Source: Streptomyces sp. NBC_00178
Lineage (GTDB): Bacteria > Actinomycetota > Actinomycetes > Streptomycetales > Streptomycetaceae
Direction: 5' to 3'
DNA length: 64,000 nt
NCBI RefSeq assembly: GCF_036206005.1
Contig: NZ_CP108143.1
Coordinates: forward strand, 6,911,501 to 6,975,500
A model generated the notes under the pieces. That model was not told the origin of the DNA. It saw only the letters and a program-made list of their open reading frames with translations, and made no database searches. Position 1 is the stretch's first letter. Each line of letters opens with the position of its first letter. The translations under genes were made by a program, and so were the position numbers. Positions 44,328-52,716 of the stretch are shown one piece after another.

Positions 44328-45151
44328 CCGAAACCGGCCCCACCCCCACGCCCGCACAGGACCCCACGCCCGCACACACCCCCACCCCCACACGCGCCCG
44401 GACCGTCCCCAAGGCGGTACTCGCCGAGCACGATGGTCCCGTGCTGCACGTCCGCCTCAACCCCTGGGGGCAGGACGACACACTGGACGCCGTGGTACTC
44501 GACGACCTCGTCGCCCTGCTCGACGACCTCCACGAGAGACCCGACATCCGGATCCTGACGCTGTCCTCACTGGGTACGGACTTCAGCCTCGGTGCCGACC
44601 GCGCCGAATACCAGGAGGCGCTGGCCGCCGATCCGTCCGGCGTGGCGCTGCGCCGCATCGCCGACAAGGCCCACCGCCTGTGCCAGGCGCTGGAGAACAC
44701 GCACGCGGTCACCATCGCCCGGCTGCACGGGCGTGTCATCGGCGCCGGCCTCGCGCTCGCCTCCTTCTGCGATCTGCGCGCCGGTGCCGACACCAGCCGC
44801 TTCCGCATGCCGGAGGTCGGCATCGGCCTGCCGCCGGCATGGGGCGGTGCGATGGGACGCCTGGTCTCCGAGGCGGGCGCCGCGAGGATCCGCGAACTGA
44901 TGCTCACCTGCGAGGTCTTCGACGCCGGCACGGCCCAGCGCATCGGTCTGCTGCACCGGACCGCGCCCTTGGACCAGTTGGACAAGGCGGTCGAATCCTG
45001 GATCAGACCCCTCGTCCGACGCTCGCCGGAAGCGCTCGTCCTGACCAAGCGCATGCTGGCGGGCTTCGCGCGGGCGGACCGGACGGCGGACGTCTCCCTG
45101 CTCGACTCCCACCTGCTGGCGGCCTCTCTCCACCAGCGCGCGAGAGGCTGA
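44324..45151 (+). CDS. Enoyl-CoA hydratase/isomerase-family protein
   Basis: A 275-residue crotonase-fold protein. The N-terminal tail is a Pro/Thr low-complexity run (about 25 residues) before the domain. The oxyanion hole segments are TDFSLGADRAEY and HGRVIGAGLALASFCDLR, and MPEVGIGLPPAWGG follows. Catalytic glutamates of true hydratases are not both evident, so isomerase, hydrolase or lyase activity is possible. The start overlaps the P450 stop (ATGA), implying coupled translation. Confidence 0.9.
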   Translation: MTETGPTPTPAQDPTPAHTPTPTRARTVPKAVLAEHDGPVLHVRLNPWGQDDTLDAVVLDDLVALLDDLHERPDIRILTLSSLGTDFSLGADRAEYQEALAADPSGVALRRIADKAHRLCQALENTHAVTIARLHGRVIGAGLALASFCDLRAGADTSRFRMPEVGIGLPPAWGGAMGRLVSEAGAARIRELMLTCEVFDAGTAQRIGLLHRTAPLDQLDKAVESWIRPLVRRSPEALVLTKRMLAGFARADRTADVSLLDSHLLAASLHQRARG

Positions 45152-45241
45152 TCGCGGACCGGCGTGGGCGTCCGGCGCGCGCGCCGGTCATCGAGGCGGG
45201 GGGCGCAGCCGAGGGCCCCGGCACATCCATCGGCACCGCGA

Positions 45242-45280
45242 CGAGGCGCCCGACCGCGCAGGACGGGGCCGGGCGCCTCG
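45242..45280. terminator. Bidirectional hairpin
   Basis: CGAGGCGCCCG (45242-45252) pairs with CGGGCGCCTCG (45270-45280), loop 17 nt, between the crotonase (+) and snapalysin (-) stops. Confidence 0.65.
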
Positions 45281-45300
45281 CGCCGTGCTTCCGGCGGCTG

Positions 45301-45882
45301 CTAGCCGGCGTCCACGAGGAGGCGGCCGGCGGCCGGGGACCGCGAGGTGAGGCCGTTGGCGTAGGCGGACTCCACGCGGCTCTGCTCGGAGGCGTTGGGT
45401 ACCGCGTTACGGCACGCGGTGCCTGCGCTGGAGCCCGACATCAGCTGGGAGCACGGTCCGGGTTTGGTGTCCGGCAGGCCGAGGCTGTGCCCGATCTCGT
45501 GAGCGGCGATGCGCGTCCTGTCGTATCCCTGTGACACCGCTTGGCTTCCCAGCTCGACGCGCACCTGGCCGCCCACGCGCACGGGACCGAGGGTCGCCTG
45601 CGGCCAGCCGCTGGTGGCGACGATCACGATCTCGGCCCGGGCGCCGGGCGCGGCCTCGACCAGCTTCACGTTGTCGACGTTCAGGTTCCACGACGCGACT
45701 CCGGCGCTGATCGCCGCTTCCCAGCCGGCGGCGCGGCTGTCGTCGTAGCGGAGCGTCACCACCGCCGCCGCATCCGAGGAGGCGGCCTGCTGGGGTGCCG
45801 GAGCGGCGTGTGACGCCGTTGCTGCGGCCAGGGTGAGTGCTGCGGCGGTACCGGCTGCCTTCAGCCATAAGGGGTGCGTCAT
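45301..45882 (-). CDS. snpA: Snapalysin-type secreted zinc metalloprotease with a TTA codon
   Basis: A 193-residue M7-family neutral protease precursor. A Sec signal lies at residues 1-26, and the zinc motif HEIGHSLGLPD is at 128-138. Two cysteines (PCSQL and ACRN) probably form the family disulfide. Codon 5 is TTA (45870-45868), pointing to bldA-dependent, development-linked expression. AAGGGA precedes the ATG. The LysR regulator gene that normally lies divergently beside snpA is missing. The gene symbol is by family. Confidence 0.93.
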   Translation of the reverse strand: MTHPLWLKAAGTAAALTLAAATASHAAPAPQQAASSDAAAVVTLRYDDSRAAGWEAAISAGVASWNLNVDNVKLVEAAPGARAEIVIVATSGWPQATLGPVRVGGQVRVELGSQAVSQGYDRTRIAAHEIGHSLGLPDTKPGPCSQLMSGSSAGTACRNAVPNASEQSRVESAYANGLTSRSPAAGRLLVDAG

Positions 45883-46284
45883 TACTGTCCCTTCACTTGT
45901 GGGGGCCCGGTTCCAGGGAGCCGGGAGCGCGGGAGCCGGGCACACCGGTGGGGTCGGCCGGCGCCCGGTCTCCCGAGATCCCCCGAACTATGCCCGGGCC
46001 GCAGGGTTGGTCATGCCCCTGTCACCCAGAAGGGCCTGAAAAGGGCACTCCGCCGCCGGCGCCACCGCCACGCCCGGGGAGCCGGGACCCGGACGGCTCA
46101 GAGCCGCACCGCGACTCCGGGGCGGCTCGGCGCTCCTCGGTCGCCCGCGATGCCGGGCCCTCGGGCGTGACGATTCGCCTCCTGGATGGCAGTTGGGGTA
46201 CCGGGTCACCCGACTGGACGCGTGCGTCGTGTTGTTGCTCCCTGGTGGGGGCCGGTTCCGCGATGTAGCGTCTCTGCCAGATGT

Positions 46285-46347
46285 CGTGGTCCGCTTCGCT
46301 TGCCCGCGCTTTGGTGCGGGCGTTTTGCTGTGTCGGCGCGGACCACG
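46285..46347 (+). promoter_or_regulatory. Structured 5' leader of the cold-shock gene
   Basis: CGTGGTCCGC (46285-46294) pairs perfectly with 46338-46347. Inside it GCCCGC (46302-46307) pairs with GCGGGC (46316-46321). The nested stems lie 53-115 bp before the csp start, as in long leaders of cold-shock genes that act in temperature-dependent translation. Confidence 0.6.
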
Positions 46348-46399
46348 GCACCCCGGGACCGCGAGGTGCGGGTCCGGATATGAACAGGAAGGCACAAGC

Positions 46400-46603
46400 A
46401 TGGCCAGCGGGACTGTGAAGTGGTTCAACGCCGAGAAGGGCTTCGGTTTCATCCAGCAGGACGGCGGTGGACCGGACGTCTTCGCGCACTACTCCGCCAT
46501 CAACGCCACCGGCTTCCGGGAGCTCCAGGAAGGCCAGGCCGTCACCTTTGACATCGCGCAGGGCCAGAAGGGCCCGCAGGCGGAGAACATCACTTCTGCC
46601 TGA
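46400..46603 (+). CDS. Cold-shock domain protein
   Basis: A 67-residue OB-fold RNA chaperone. RNP1 (KGFGFI) and RNP2 (VFAHY) are both present, and the N-terminus GTVKWFNAEKGFGF is canonical. Such proteins melt RNA structure and are often abundant at all temperatures in Streptomyces. GGAAGG precedes the ATG, and a strong terminator follows. Confidence 0.97.
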   Translation: MASGTVKWFNAEKGFGFIQQDGGGPDVFAHYSAINATGFRELQEGQAVTFDIAQGQKGPQAENITSA

Positions 46604-46626
46604 CCTCGCCGGGCGCAGCACGCCCA

Positions 46627-46655
46627 GGGCCCCCCGGACGAGCGCCGGGGGGCCC
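46627..46655 (+). terminator. Terminator of the cold-shock gene
   Basis: GGGCCCCCCGG (46627-46637) and CCGGGGGGCCC (46645-46655) form an 11-bp stem with a 7-nt loop, 23 bp past the stop. Confidence 0.85.
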
Positions 46656-46710
46656 GGTGACCGGATCCGGCCCGCGCCGCCGGTCCGCGAACCCGTACCT
46701 TCCGGCACGG

Positions 46711-46740
46711 GCCGGTACGCGCGTACCGGCCCGTACGGGC
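46711..46740. repeat. Cluster of GTAC-centred palindromes
   Basis: A 20-bp perfect palindrome (46711-46730, centre GTACGC/GCGTAC) runs directly into a 12-bp one (46729-46740, centre CCGTACGG). Related ACCCGTACC and CCGTACCG elements flank them at about 46690 and 46748. Function unknown. Confidence 0.75.
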
Positions 46741-47253
46741 CATCGGGCCGTACCGCCGGGCCATCCAGTGAAGCCGCGGCGACCCGAGCGCACCCGTCGG
46801 CAGTGATCCGACCGGCCACAGGACCTCGGACACGGCCCCGCGGGGCGTCCGTCGGCGAAGCGGCAGCGCCGGCCCCACCGTGGCGCCTCGGGGTCCCGGT
46901 GCCAGGGCCGAGCAGCGCCGTAGCGTGTGCGTGACACGACCGTCAGGGCCTGTCCTCCTCGTCGCGCAGGGCGTCCGGCCTGTGCACGGCGGAGCGGCCG
47001 GCTTGTCGCTCTCACCTCGTACCGGGGGGCTCGTCGCGTGAGGCGTCGACGGTCCGGCCCGGCGCCTCCGGACCTCCTGGACCCTGCTCCCGGGGCCCGG
47101 CCTCGTCTCCCCAGCCGCAGGTTGCACCAGTCTTCAGCCGGGGGGATCGTGAGATGACGGGTCGGGCCCGAGGTAAGGGCCGCCGCGCTCCACGTCCGGA
47201 TCACCGCGCGGCACGGGCCACGACGATGCCGGTCCGGGAAGGGCGCGCTCGCC
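46741..47253. other. Gap with no supported gene
   Basis: About 510 bp before the beta-phosphoglucomutase-like gene. No domain, tRNA or convincing promoter was recognised. It must contain the promoter of the following operon. Confidence 0.4.
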
Positions 47254-48012
47254 ATGGAAGAGCTAGGTCTGCCGGCTCGCATACAGGCTTGTCTTTTCGA
47301 CATGGACGGTGTGATCACGAAAACCGCCGTGGTCCACGCCGCCGCATGGAAACAGGCCTTCGACGAATTCCTGGAGCGGCGCTACGGCGCCGGCTTCACA
47401 CCGTTCGACTCCGAGCACGACTACAACGAGTACGTGGACGGCAAACCGCGGGCGGACGGCGTCCGGAGTTTCCTGGAGTCCCGGGACATCAGGCTCCCCG
47501 AAGGATCGCCGGAGGATACCGGCGAGCAGGAGACGGTCCAGGGCCTGGGGAACAGAAAGAACGCCCTGCTGCTCGAAAAGATACGTACGACCGGCGTCGA
47601 GGCCTACCCGAGCACCCTGCGCTACGTCAGGGCGGCGAGGCAGCGGGGGATCAGGACGGCGGTCGTGTCCTCCAGCGTCAACTGCCGGGCGATTCTCCAG
47701 TCCGTGCAGGCGGAGGACCTGTTCGACGTCCGCGTCGACGGGCTGATCGCCGCTGAACGCGGACTCGCCGGCAAACCGCATCCGGACACCTTCCTCGCAG
47801 CGGCCGACGAACTCGGTGTGAAGGCCTCCGCGTCAGCGGTCTTCGAGGACGCGCTGGCCGGCATGGACGCGGGGCGCTCGGGCCACTTCGGATACGTCGT
47901 GGGTCTGGACAGGGTCGGACAGGCAGACGCCCTGCGGGCGCACGGCGCGGACATCGTGGTGCCGGACCTGGCGGACCTTGGAGACCTGGCGGACCAGGGG
48001 GGCCGGACATGA
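47254..48012 (+). CDS. Beta-phosphoglucomutase-like HAD hydrolase
   Basis: A 252-residue HAD protein with catalytic loop FDMDGVIT at about 15-22, the cap-domain entry HAAAWKQAFDEFL, the Ser motif VVSSSVNC, and the late motif FEDALAGMDAG. In GH65 operons this enzyme turns beta-glucose-1-phosphate into glucose-6-phosphate. Its stop overlaps the start of the GH65 gene (ATGA), supporting joint translation and pathway. Confidence 0.92.
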   Translation: MEELGLPARIQACLFDMDGVITKTAVVHAAAWKQAFDEFLERRYGAGFTPFDSEHDYNEYVDGKPRADGVRSFLESRDIRLPEGSPEDTGEQETVQGLGNRKNALLLEKIRTTGVEAYPSTLRYVRAARQRGIRTAVVSSSVNCRAILQSVQAEDLFDVRVDGLIAAERGLAGKPHPDTFLAAADELGVKASASAVFEDALAGMDAGRSGHFGYVVGLDRVGQADALRAHGADIVVPDLADLGDLADQGGRT

Positions 48013-50378
48013 TCACCGCCAACTGCTTCGCGGTGGACCCCTGGATCCTGCGGGAGGCGCCGCTGAACATGGACCTGCTGCCGCAGAGCGAATCCGTCTT
48101 CGCCCTGTCCAACGGACACGTCGGCTGGCGCGGGAACCTCGACGAGGGCGAGCCGCACGGCCTGCCCGGCTCCTACCTCAACGGAGTGCACGAGGTGCAC
48201 CCCCTGCCGTACGCGGAGGGAGCCTACGGCAACCCCGAGTCCGGCCAGACGGCGATCAACGTGACCAATGGGAAGGTCATCCGACTCCTCGTCGACGACG
48301 AGCCGTTCGACCTGCGCTACGGCCGCCTGCGCAGTCACGAGCGGGTCCTCGACCTCCGGGCCGGGGTGCTGAGGCGTACCTGTGAATGGACCTCGCCCGC
48401 GGGCTGCAGCGTGCGGGTCCGGTCGACCCGCATGGTCTCCTTCACGCAGCGCTCGATAGCCGCGATCGCCTACGAGGTCGAAGCGGTCGACACCACGGTG
48501 CGTGTCGTGGTGCAGTCGGAACTCATCGCCAACGAGCAACTGCCCACGCCCAAAGGGGATCCCCGCGCCGCCGTCGCCCTGCAGTCGCCGCTGGACGCCG
48601 AAGAGGCCGCGGCCTCGGGGACGCGCCTGAGGCTGATCCACTGCACCCACAACAGCGGGCTGAGGGTGGCGGCGGCGGCCGACCACACCGTGGACGGGCC
48701 CGCGATGACCCGCACCAGCAGTGAGAGCAACGCCGATGTCGCCCGGCTCACCGTCACGTCGGAACTCGCCCCGGGCGACAAGCTCCGCATAGAGAAGACG
48801 GTCGGCTACGGCTGGTCGGGCGTCAGGTCGCTTCCAGCCGTGCGGGACCAGGTCGAAGCCGCGCTCGCCGCGGCCGCCACCACGGGCTGGCAGGGGCTGA
48901 TCGACGAACAGCGGGAGTACCTGGACGACTTCTGGGCCAGGTCGGATGTCGAAGTGCAGGGCGACGAGGAACTGCAACAGGCCGTGCGCTTCGCCCTGTT
49001 CCACGTACTCCAGGCCGGCGCTCGCGCCGAGCAGCGTGCCATTCCCAGCAAGGGACTGACCGGCACGGGGTACGACGGCCACTCCTTCTGGGACACCGAG
49101 ACCTTCGTGCTGCCCCTGCTCACCTACACCTCGCCCAACGCGGTCGTCGAGGCGCTGAACTGGCGGCACAGTACCCTGCCCCAGGCGCGCGAGCGTGCAC
49201 GGCAACTCGGCCTGCGCGGGGCGGCTTTCCCCTGGCGGACCATCGAGGGTTCGGAATGCAGCGCCTACTGGCCGGCGGGGACCGCCGCCTTCCACGTCAA
49301 CGCCGACATCGCCGACGCCGTGATCCGCTACGTCTCCGCCACCGGTGACGCGGAGTTCGAGCGCGGATGCGGACTGGAACTCCTGGTGGAGACGGCCCGG
49401 CTGTGGATGTCCCTCGGTCACCACGACAGCGGGGGAACGTTCCACATCGACGGAGTGACCGGGCCGGACGAGTACAGTGCGATCGCCGACGACAACACCT
49501 ATACGAACCTCATGGCGGCCAGGAACCTGCGCTGGGGTGCCGAGATCGCCGAACGCAACCCGCGGGAGGCGGCAGCCCTGGGGGTGGACCACGAGGAGAC
49601 CGCGTCGTGGCGGGAGGCCGCCGCGGAGATGCACCTGCCGTACGACGACGAGCTGAAGGTGCACGAGCAGCACGCGGGGTTCACACGTCACCAGCCGTGG
49701 GACTTCGCCTCCACCCGCATCGACCAGTACCCCCTGCTGCTGCACTTCCCCTACTTCGACATCTACCGCAAGCAGGTGGTGAAGCAGGCTGACCTGGTGC
49801 TGGCGATGTACACGTGCGGTGAGTCCTTCGACGCGGAGCACAAGGCACGCAACTTCGCCTACTACGAGCCGTGCACGGTGCGCGACTCCTCGCTGTCCGC
49901 CTGCTGCCAGGCCGTGATCGCGGCGGAGGTCGGTCACGCGCAGCTCGCCTACGACTACGCCGTCGAAGCGGCGATGATGGACCTGAACGACCTGGAGAAC
50001 AACACCCGCGACGGACTGCACATCGCGTCCCTCGCCGGCACCTGGATGGCCCTCGTCTGCGGGTTCGGCGGAATGCGCCATGACGGGGACCACCTGTCGT
50101 TCATGCCACGGCTGCCGGAGCGGCTCAGCCGGCTCGCCTTCCGCGTCAGGATCTGGGGCCGCAGTGTCCGCGTCGAGATCGATGCCCGGTCGGCCACCTA
50201 CACGTTGCTCGACGGTGAGTCGATGACGATCCGTCACCACGGCGAGGAGCTCACCCTCACCAGCGGATCGGCCACGAGCCGGCCCGTGCCCGACGGTCAC
50301 CGCCGCCGCGCACCCGAGCAGCCGCCGGGCCGCTATCCGGGGCGTCCCGGGCAGCAGCAGGCCGACGAAGAACCCTGA
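48009..50378 (+). CDS. GH65 family disaccharide phosphorylase
   Basis: A 789-residue GH65 enzyme. It has the N-terminal super-sandwich, the (alpha/alpha)6 barrel with FWDTETFVLPLLTYT, and the general-acid Glu at about 488 in VTGPDEYSA. The partner mutase makes a phosphorylase (maltose, trehalose, kojibiose or nigerose) more likely than a hydrolase. Specificity cannot be settled from the sequence. The product beta-glucose-1-phosphate would go to the upstream HAD enzyme. Confidence 0.93.
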   Translation: MITANCFAVDPWILREAPLNMDLLPQSESVFALSNGHVGWRGNLDEGEPHGLPGSYLNGVHEVHPLPYAEGAYGNPESGQTAINVTNGKVIRLLVDDEPFDLRYGRLRSHERVLDLRAGVLRRTCEWTSPAGCSVRVRSTRMVSFTQRSIAAIAYEVEAVDTTVRVVVQSELIANEQLPTPKGDPRAAVALQSPLDAEEAAASGTRLRLIHCTHNSGLRVAAAADHTVDGPAMTRTSSESNADVARLTVTSELAPGDKLRIEKTVGYGWSGVRSLPAVRDQVEAALAAAATTGWQGLIDEQREYLDDFWARSDVEVQGDEELQQAVRFALFHVLQAGARAEQRAIPSKGLTGTGYDGHSFWDTETFVLPLLTYTSPNAVVEALNWRHSTLPQARERARQLGLRGAAFPWRTIEGSECSAYWPAGTAAFHVNADIADAVIRYVSATGDAEFERGCGLELLVETARLWMSLGHHDSGGTFHIDGVTGPDEYSAIADDNTYTNLMAARNLRWGAEIAERNPREAAALGVDHEETASWREAAAEMHLPYDDELKVHEQHAGFTRHQPWDFASTRIDQYPLLLHFPYFDIYRKQVVKQADLVLAMYTCGESFDAEHKARNFAYYEPCTVRDSSLSACCQAVIAAEVGHAQLAYDYAVEAAMMDLNDLENNTRDGLHIASLAGTWMALVCGFGGMRHDGDHLSFMPRLPERLSRLAFRVRIWGRSVRVEIDARSATYTLLDGESMTIRHHGEELTLTSGSATSRPVPDGHRRRAPEQPPGRYPGRPGQQQADEEP

Positions 50379-50460
50379 CACGGCCGTCGGCGGCAGCGCA
50401 CCGCCCTCGCCGCCCGTCGTTGCCGCCTCGTGCCTCGTGCCGCGCGCCATCGCCGCCCGC

Positions 50461-50498
50461 CCTCGTGCCGCCCGTCGTCGACGGCGGGCGGCACGAGG
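50461..50498. terminator. Large hairpin after the GH65 gene
   Basis: CCTCGTGCCGCCCG (50461-50474) pairs with 50485-50498, and the central CGTCGACG is itself symmetrical. A second long pairing exists between 50419-50434 and 50490-50505 (16 bp). It could stop transcription from both sides (GH65 and VOC genes). Confidence 0.8.
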
Positions 50499-50502
50499 CG
50501 GC

Positions 50503-50561
50503 AACGCAGACAGCCGACAACGCAGACAGCCGACAGCGAAGCGGCAACGCAGACAGCCGAC
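50503..50561. repeat. Three 16-bp direct repeats
   Basis: AACGCAGACAGCCGAC occurs at 50503, 50519 and 50546; the first two are adjacent and an 11-bp spacer precedes the third. The spacers are too short and unequal for a CRISPR. Confidence 0.9.
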
Positions 50562-50662
50562 AGCACGGAGCGAGGCAGCCGACCCTGGCCCGGCCGACTG
50601 CCTCGCTCGCTCGAGGTCACCCCTGTCCCGCCCGACGTCACGCGTGGCGTCGGGTCACGGTG

Positions 50663-51106
50663 TCACCTGCCGGGGAGGCGCTCCGTGATCTCCTGCACCG
50701 TCCAGCCGTTGCCGTCCGGGTCGGTGAACGAGAGGAACGATCCGTAGCTCGCCCGCTCGGGTGCCGTGCCGGGCAGCCGGGCCTTCGTGCCCGCGTGGTG
50801 GAAGACTCCGCCGGCGTCGTGGAAGATCTCGCTGACCGCGACACCGTTCCCGGCCAGATCCGCACGTGCCGCCTCGATGTCCGATACGACGAGGTGCAGG
50901 CCCTCGACCGAGCCTGGTGCTGCGGTGCTGACGCCGTCGCCGAAGATCACCGAGCAGGGCGAGCCAGGAGGCGTCACCTGCACCACCCGGAAGCCGTCGT
51001 CGCCGGCGACGTCGGCGTCCAGCCGCCACCCCAGTCCTGAGTAGAAGCTCTTCGCCCGGTCGACGTCCGCAACCGGGATCACTACGACTTCGAGTTTCAT
51101 GTCCAC
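50663..51106 (-). CDS. VOC-family (glyoxalase/bleomycin-resistance fold) protein
   Basis: A 147-residue VOC protein with the segments VADVDRAKSFYSGLGW, LHLVVSDIEAARADL and FLSFTDPDGNGWTVQEI. The usual metal-binding Glu at the end (VQE) is present. AAAGG at eight bases favours GTG 51106 over the ATG two codons later. It may bind or modify small molecules; resistance or isomerase roles are possible. Confidence 0.9.
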   Translation of the reverse strand: MDMKLEVVVIPVADVDRAKSFYSGLGWRLDADVAGDDGFRVVQVTPPGSPCSVIFGDGVSTAAPGSVEGLHLVVSDIEAARADLAGNGVAVSEIFHDAGGVFHHAGTKARLPGTAPERASYGSFLSFTDPDGNGWTVQEITERLPGR

Positions 51107-51352
51107 GGTGGAGCCTTTCTGTCCCGCCTGCGAGTATTCCCCCACGAGTATTCCCCCTGCGGTCGGCCGGACGCATCCGCACATCGCTGCGCGGCGCTCT
51201 GAAGCGCCGACCGTGCAATGGCGTCGGTCGACTGCGAATTACCACGATACTGCCCGGCCATAACCCCGCCACTCGTACGCCGAGTTACGGCAGCCCAGGT
51301 GAAAGAGCGTGATCCCGAGGAATTCTTTTCCCCTGCACCGGAAACGGATCCG

Positions 51353-52099
51353 TCAGGTCGACAGGAGCTGCTGGCCGCCGTCGATGTCGTAGGTGGCGCC
51401 CGTCAGTGCTTCGTTGCACATGAGGTGCACGGCGAGAGAGGCGACGTCCTGCGGGCCGACGACCCGGCGGATCGGGAGCGAGGCACGAAGCTCCGCCCGT
51501 CGAGCCTCGATCCGATCGCCGAGGAGTGAAGCTGACAAGGGTGTGTCGACGAAGCCGGCGGCGATGAGGTTGACCCGGACCGGTGCCAGCTCCAGCGCCA
51601 GGTTCGCGGTGAGGGCCGGCAGCGCCGCGGTCATGGCCGCGGTCACCGACCTGCCGATCCCCGGCCTCCGGCCGCCTGTGCCACCGACGAACAACAGCGT
51701 TCCGCCGTCGCGCACTTTGCCCCGGCCGTACTTCGCGATGGCGAGGGTCATGGCCAGACGCTCGCCGAAGTGCCGACTGGTATCGGTCACGTCCATGTCG
51801 TCCAGGGGGGCGTACGACGGTCCGCCCGCCGTCGACAGGACGTGGTCGACCGTATGGGGCAGATCTCCGAAGAACCGCTGGACACGGTCCGTGTCACCGG
51901 CGTCGAACGCTGCCGTGCTCAAGGGCCGGATCTCGGCCGCGGCCCTGTCCAGCCGTTGCCGGTCGCGTCCGACCATCACCACCTGGCCTCCGGCTGCCCG
52001 CACTTGGCGCGCGGTCTCGAGGCCCATCCCCGAACTCGCGCCGATCACCACGACGATCTGGTCGACGAGCTCCTGGGACCGGTCCGGCTTGCTGCCCAT
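51353..52099 (-). CDS. SDR-family protein lacking the YxxxK active site
   Basis: A 248-residue Rossmann-fold protein. The cofactor loop is GASSGMGL, and the C-terminal ATYDIDGGQQLLS end is typical. At the place of the catalytic Ser-Tyr-Lys triad it reads FVGGTGGRRPGIGRSVTAAM, with no Tyr-x-x-x-Lys. So binding of NAD(P) is likely but classical dehydrogenase chemistry is doubtful. It is divergent from a zinc alcohol dehydrogenase. Confidence 0.88.
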   Translation of the reverse strand: MGSKPDRSQELVDQIVVVIGASSGMGLETARQVRAAGGQVVMVGRDRQRLDRAAAEIRPLSTAAFDAGDTDRVQRFFGDLPHTVDHVLSTAGGPSYAPLDDMDVTDTSRHFGERLAMTLAIAKYGRGKVRDGGTLLFVGGTGGRRPGIGRSVTAAMTAALPALTANLALELAPVRVNLIAAGFVDTPLSASLLGDRIEARRAELRASLPIRRVVGPQDVASLAVHLMCNEALTGATYDIDGGQQLLST

Positions 52100-52716
52100 C
52101 AATGCCTCCGGATGATCGAGGCGGCAACGAGGTGGGGAGCCGATCCGGGTGGGACGGCGTCCCCGCGGGGGCCGTCACCGCAACCCTGTCGGGGCGGGCC
52201 GCCACCCGGCTGCCCTCCAGCCCTCGCATCCACCACCGGTGCAGCCGACTTGTCGAGCGTCGGCGGAACCCTCGCGAACCGCACTGCCGCCGGGCCCGCC
52301 ACGGCGTGTCCGGCTTTCCTCGAACGTACCTCGCGAGGCGATGCGCCACCAGCGGGAGCGGTGTCACCTCGTACGCGCCGGGAGCCGAAATCGTCTACCC
52401 ACCGCCGCCGCGCGGGACATGTCCGTCAACCCGGTCAGGGAATTCAGGGGTTGTCTTTGCCGGGGGGAACACGACCCTCGGGCCGTATCTGTTGCCCGCA
52501 GGATCATGCGGTGGTGGGATGGAGATGCTTTGTTTCGAAGCTCTCGTTCCGAAGCTCCGGTTTCGAATCCGAAGGACCGGGCGAGCCGAGGCGGTGGCCC
52601 GCACCGTATTCGCCGGTGGTCGAGAGCGACAGCGGCCGGATGAGAATCCGGACCGCCTTCCCATCATCGGCCTGCGGTCGCCCGTGGGTCGCCGCTCCGG
52701 GAGTTCGGAGACACTC
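52100..52716. other. Divergent intergenic region, no gene seen
   Basis: 617 bp between the SDR and alcohol dehydrogenase starts. Around 52530-52580 a short motif (TTCGAAGCTC, TTCCGAAGCTCC, TTCGAATCCGAAGG) recurs, possibly protein-binding sites. No coding domain was recognised. Confidence 0.45.

Noticed and set aside
47622..50504. Very long open frame (about 960 codons) on the minus strand opposite the GH65 and phosphoglucomutase genes
   Set aside because: It is the mirror of strongly biased GC-rich codons on the coding strand; the plus strand has clear domains and catalytic residues.
50503..50561. CRISPR-like repeats
   Set aside because: Only three 16-bp copies, spacers of 0 and 11 bp, no cas genes.
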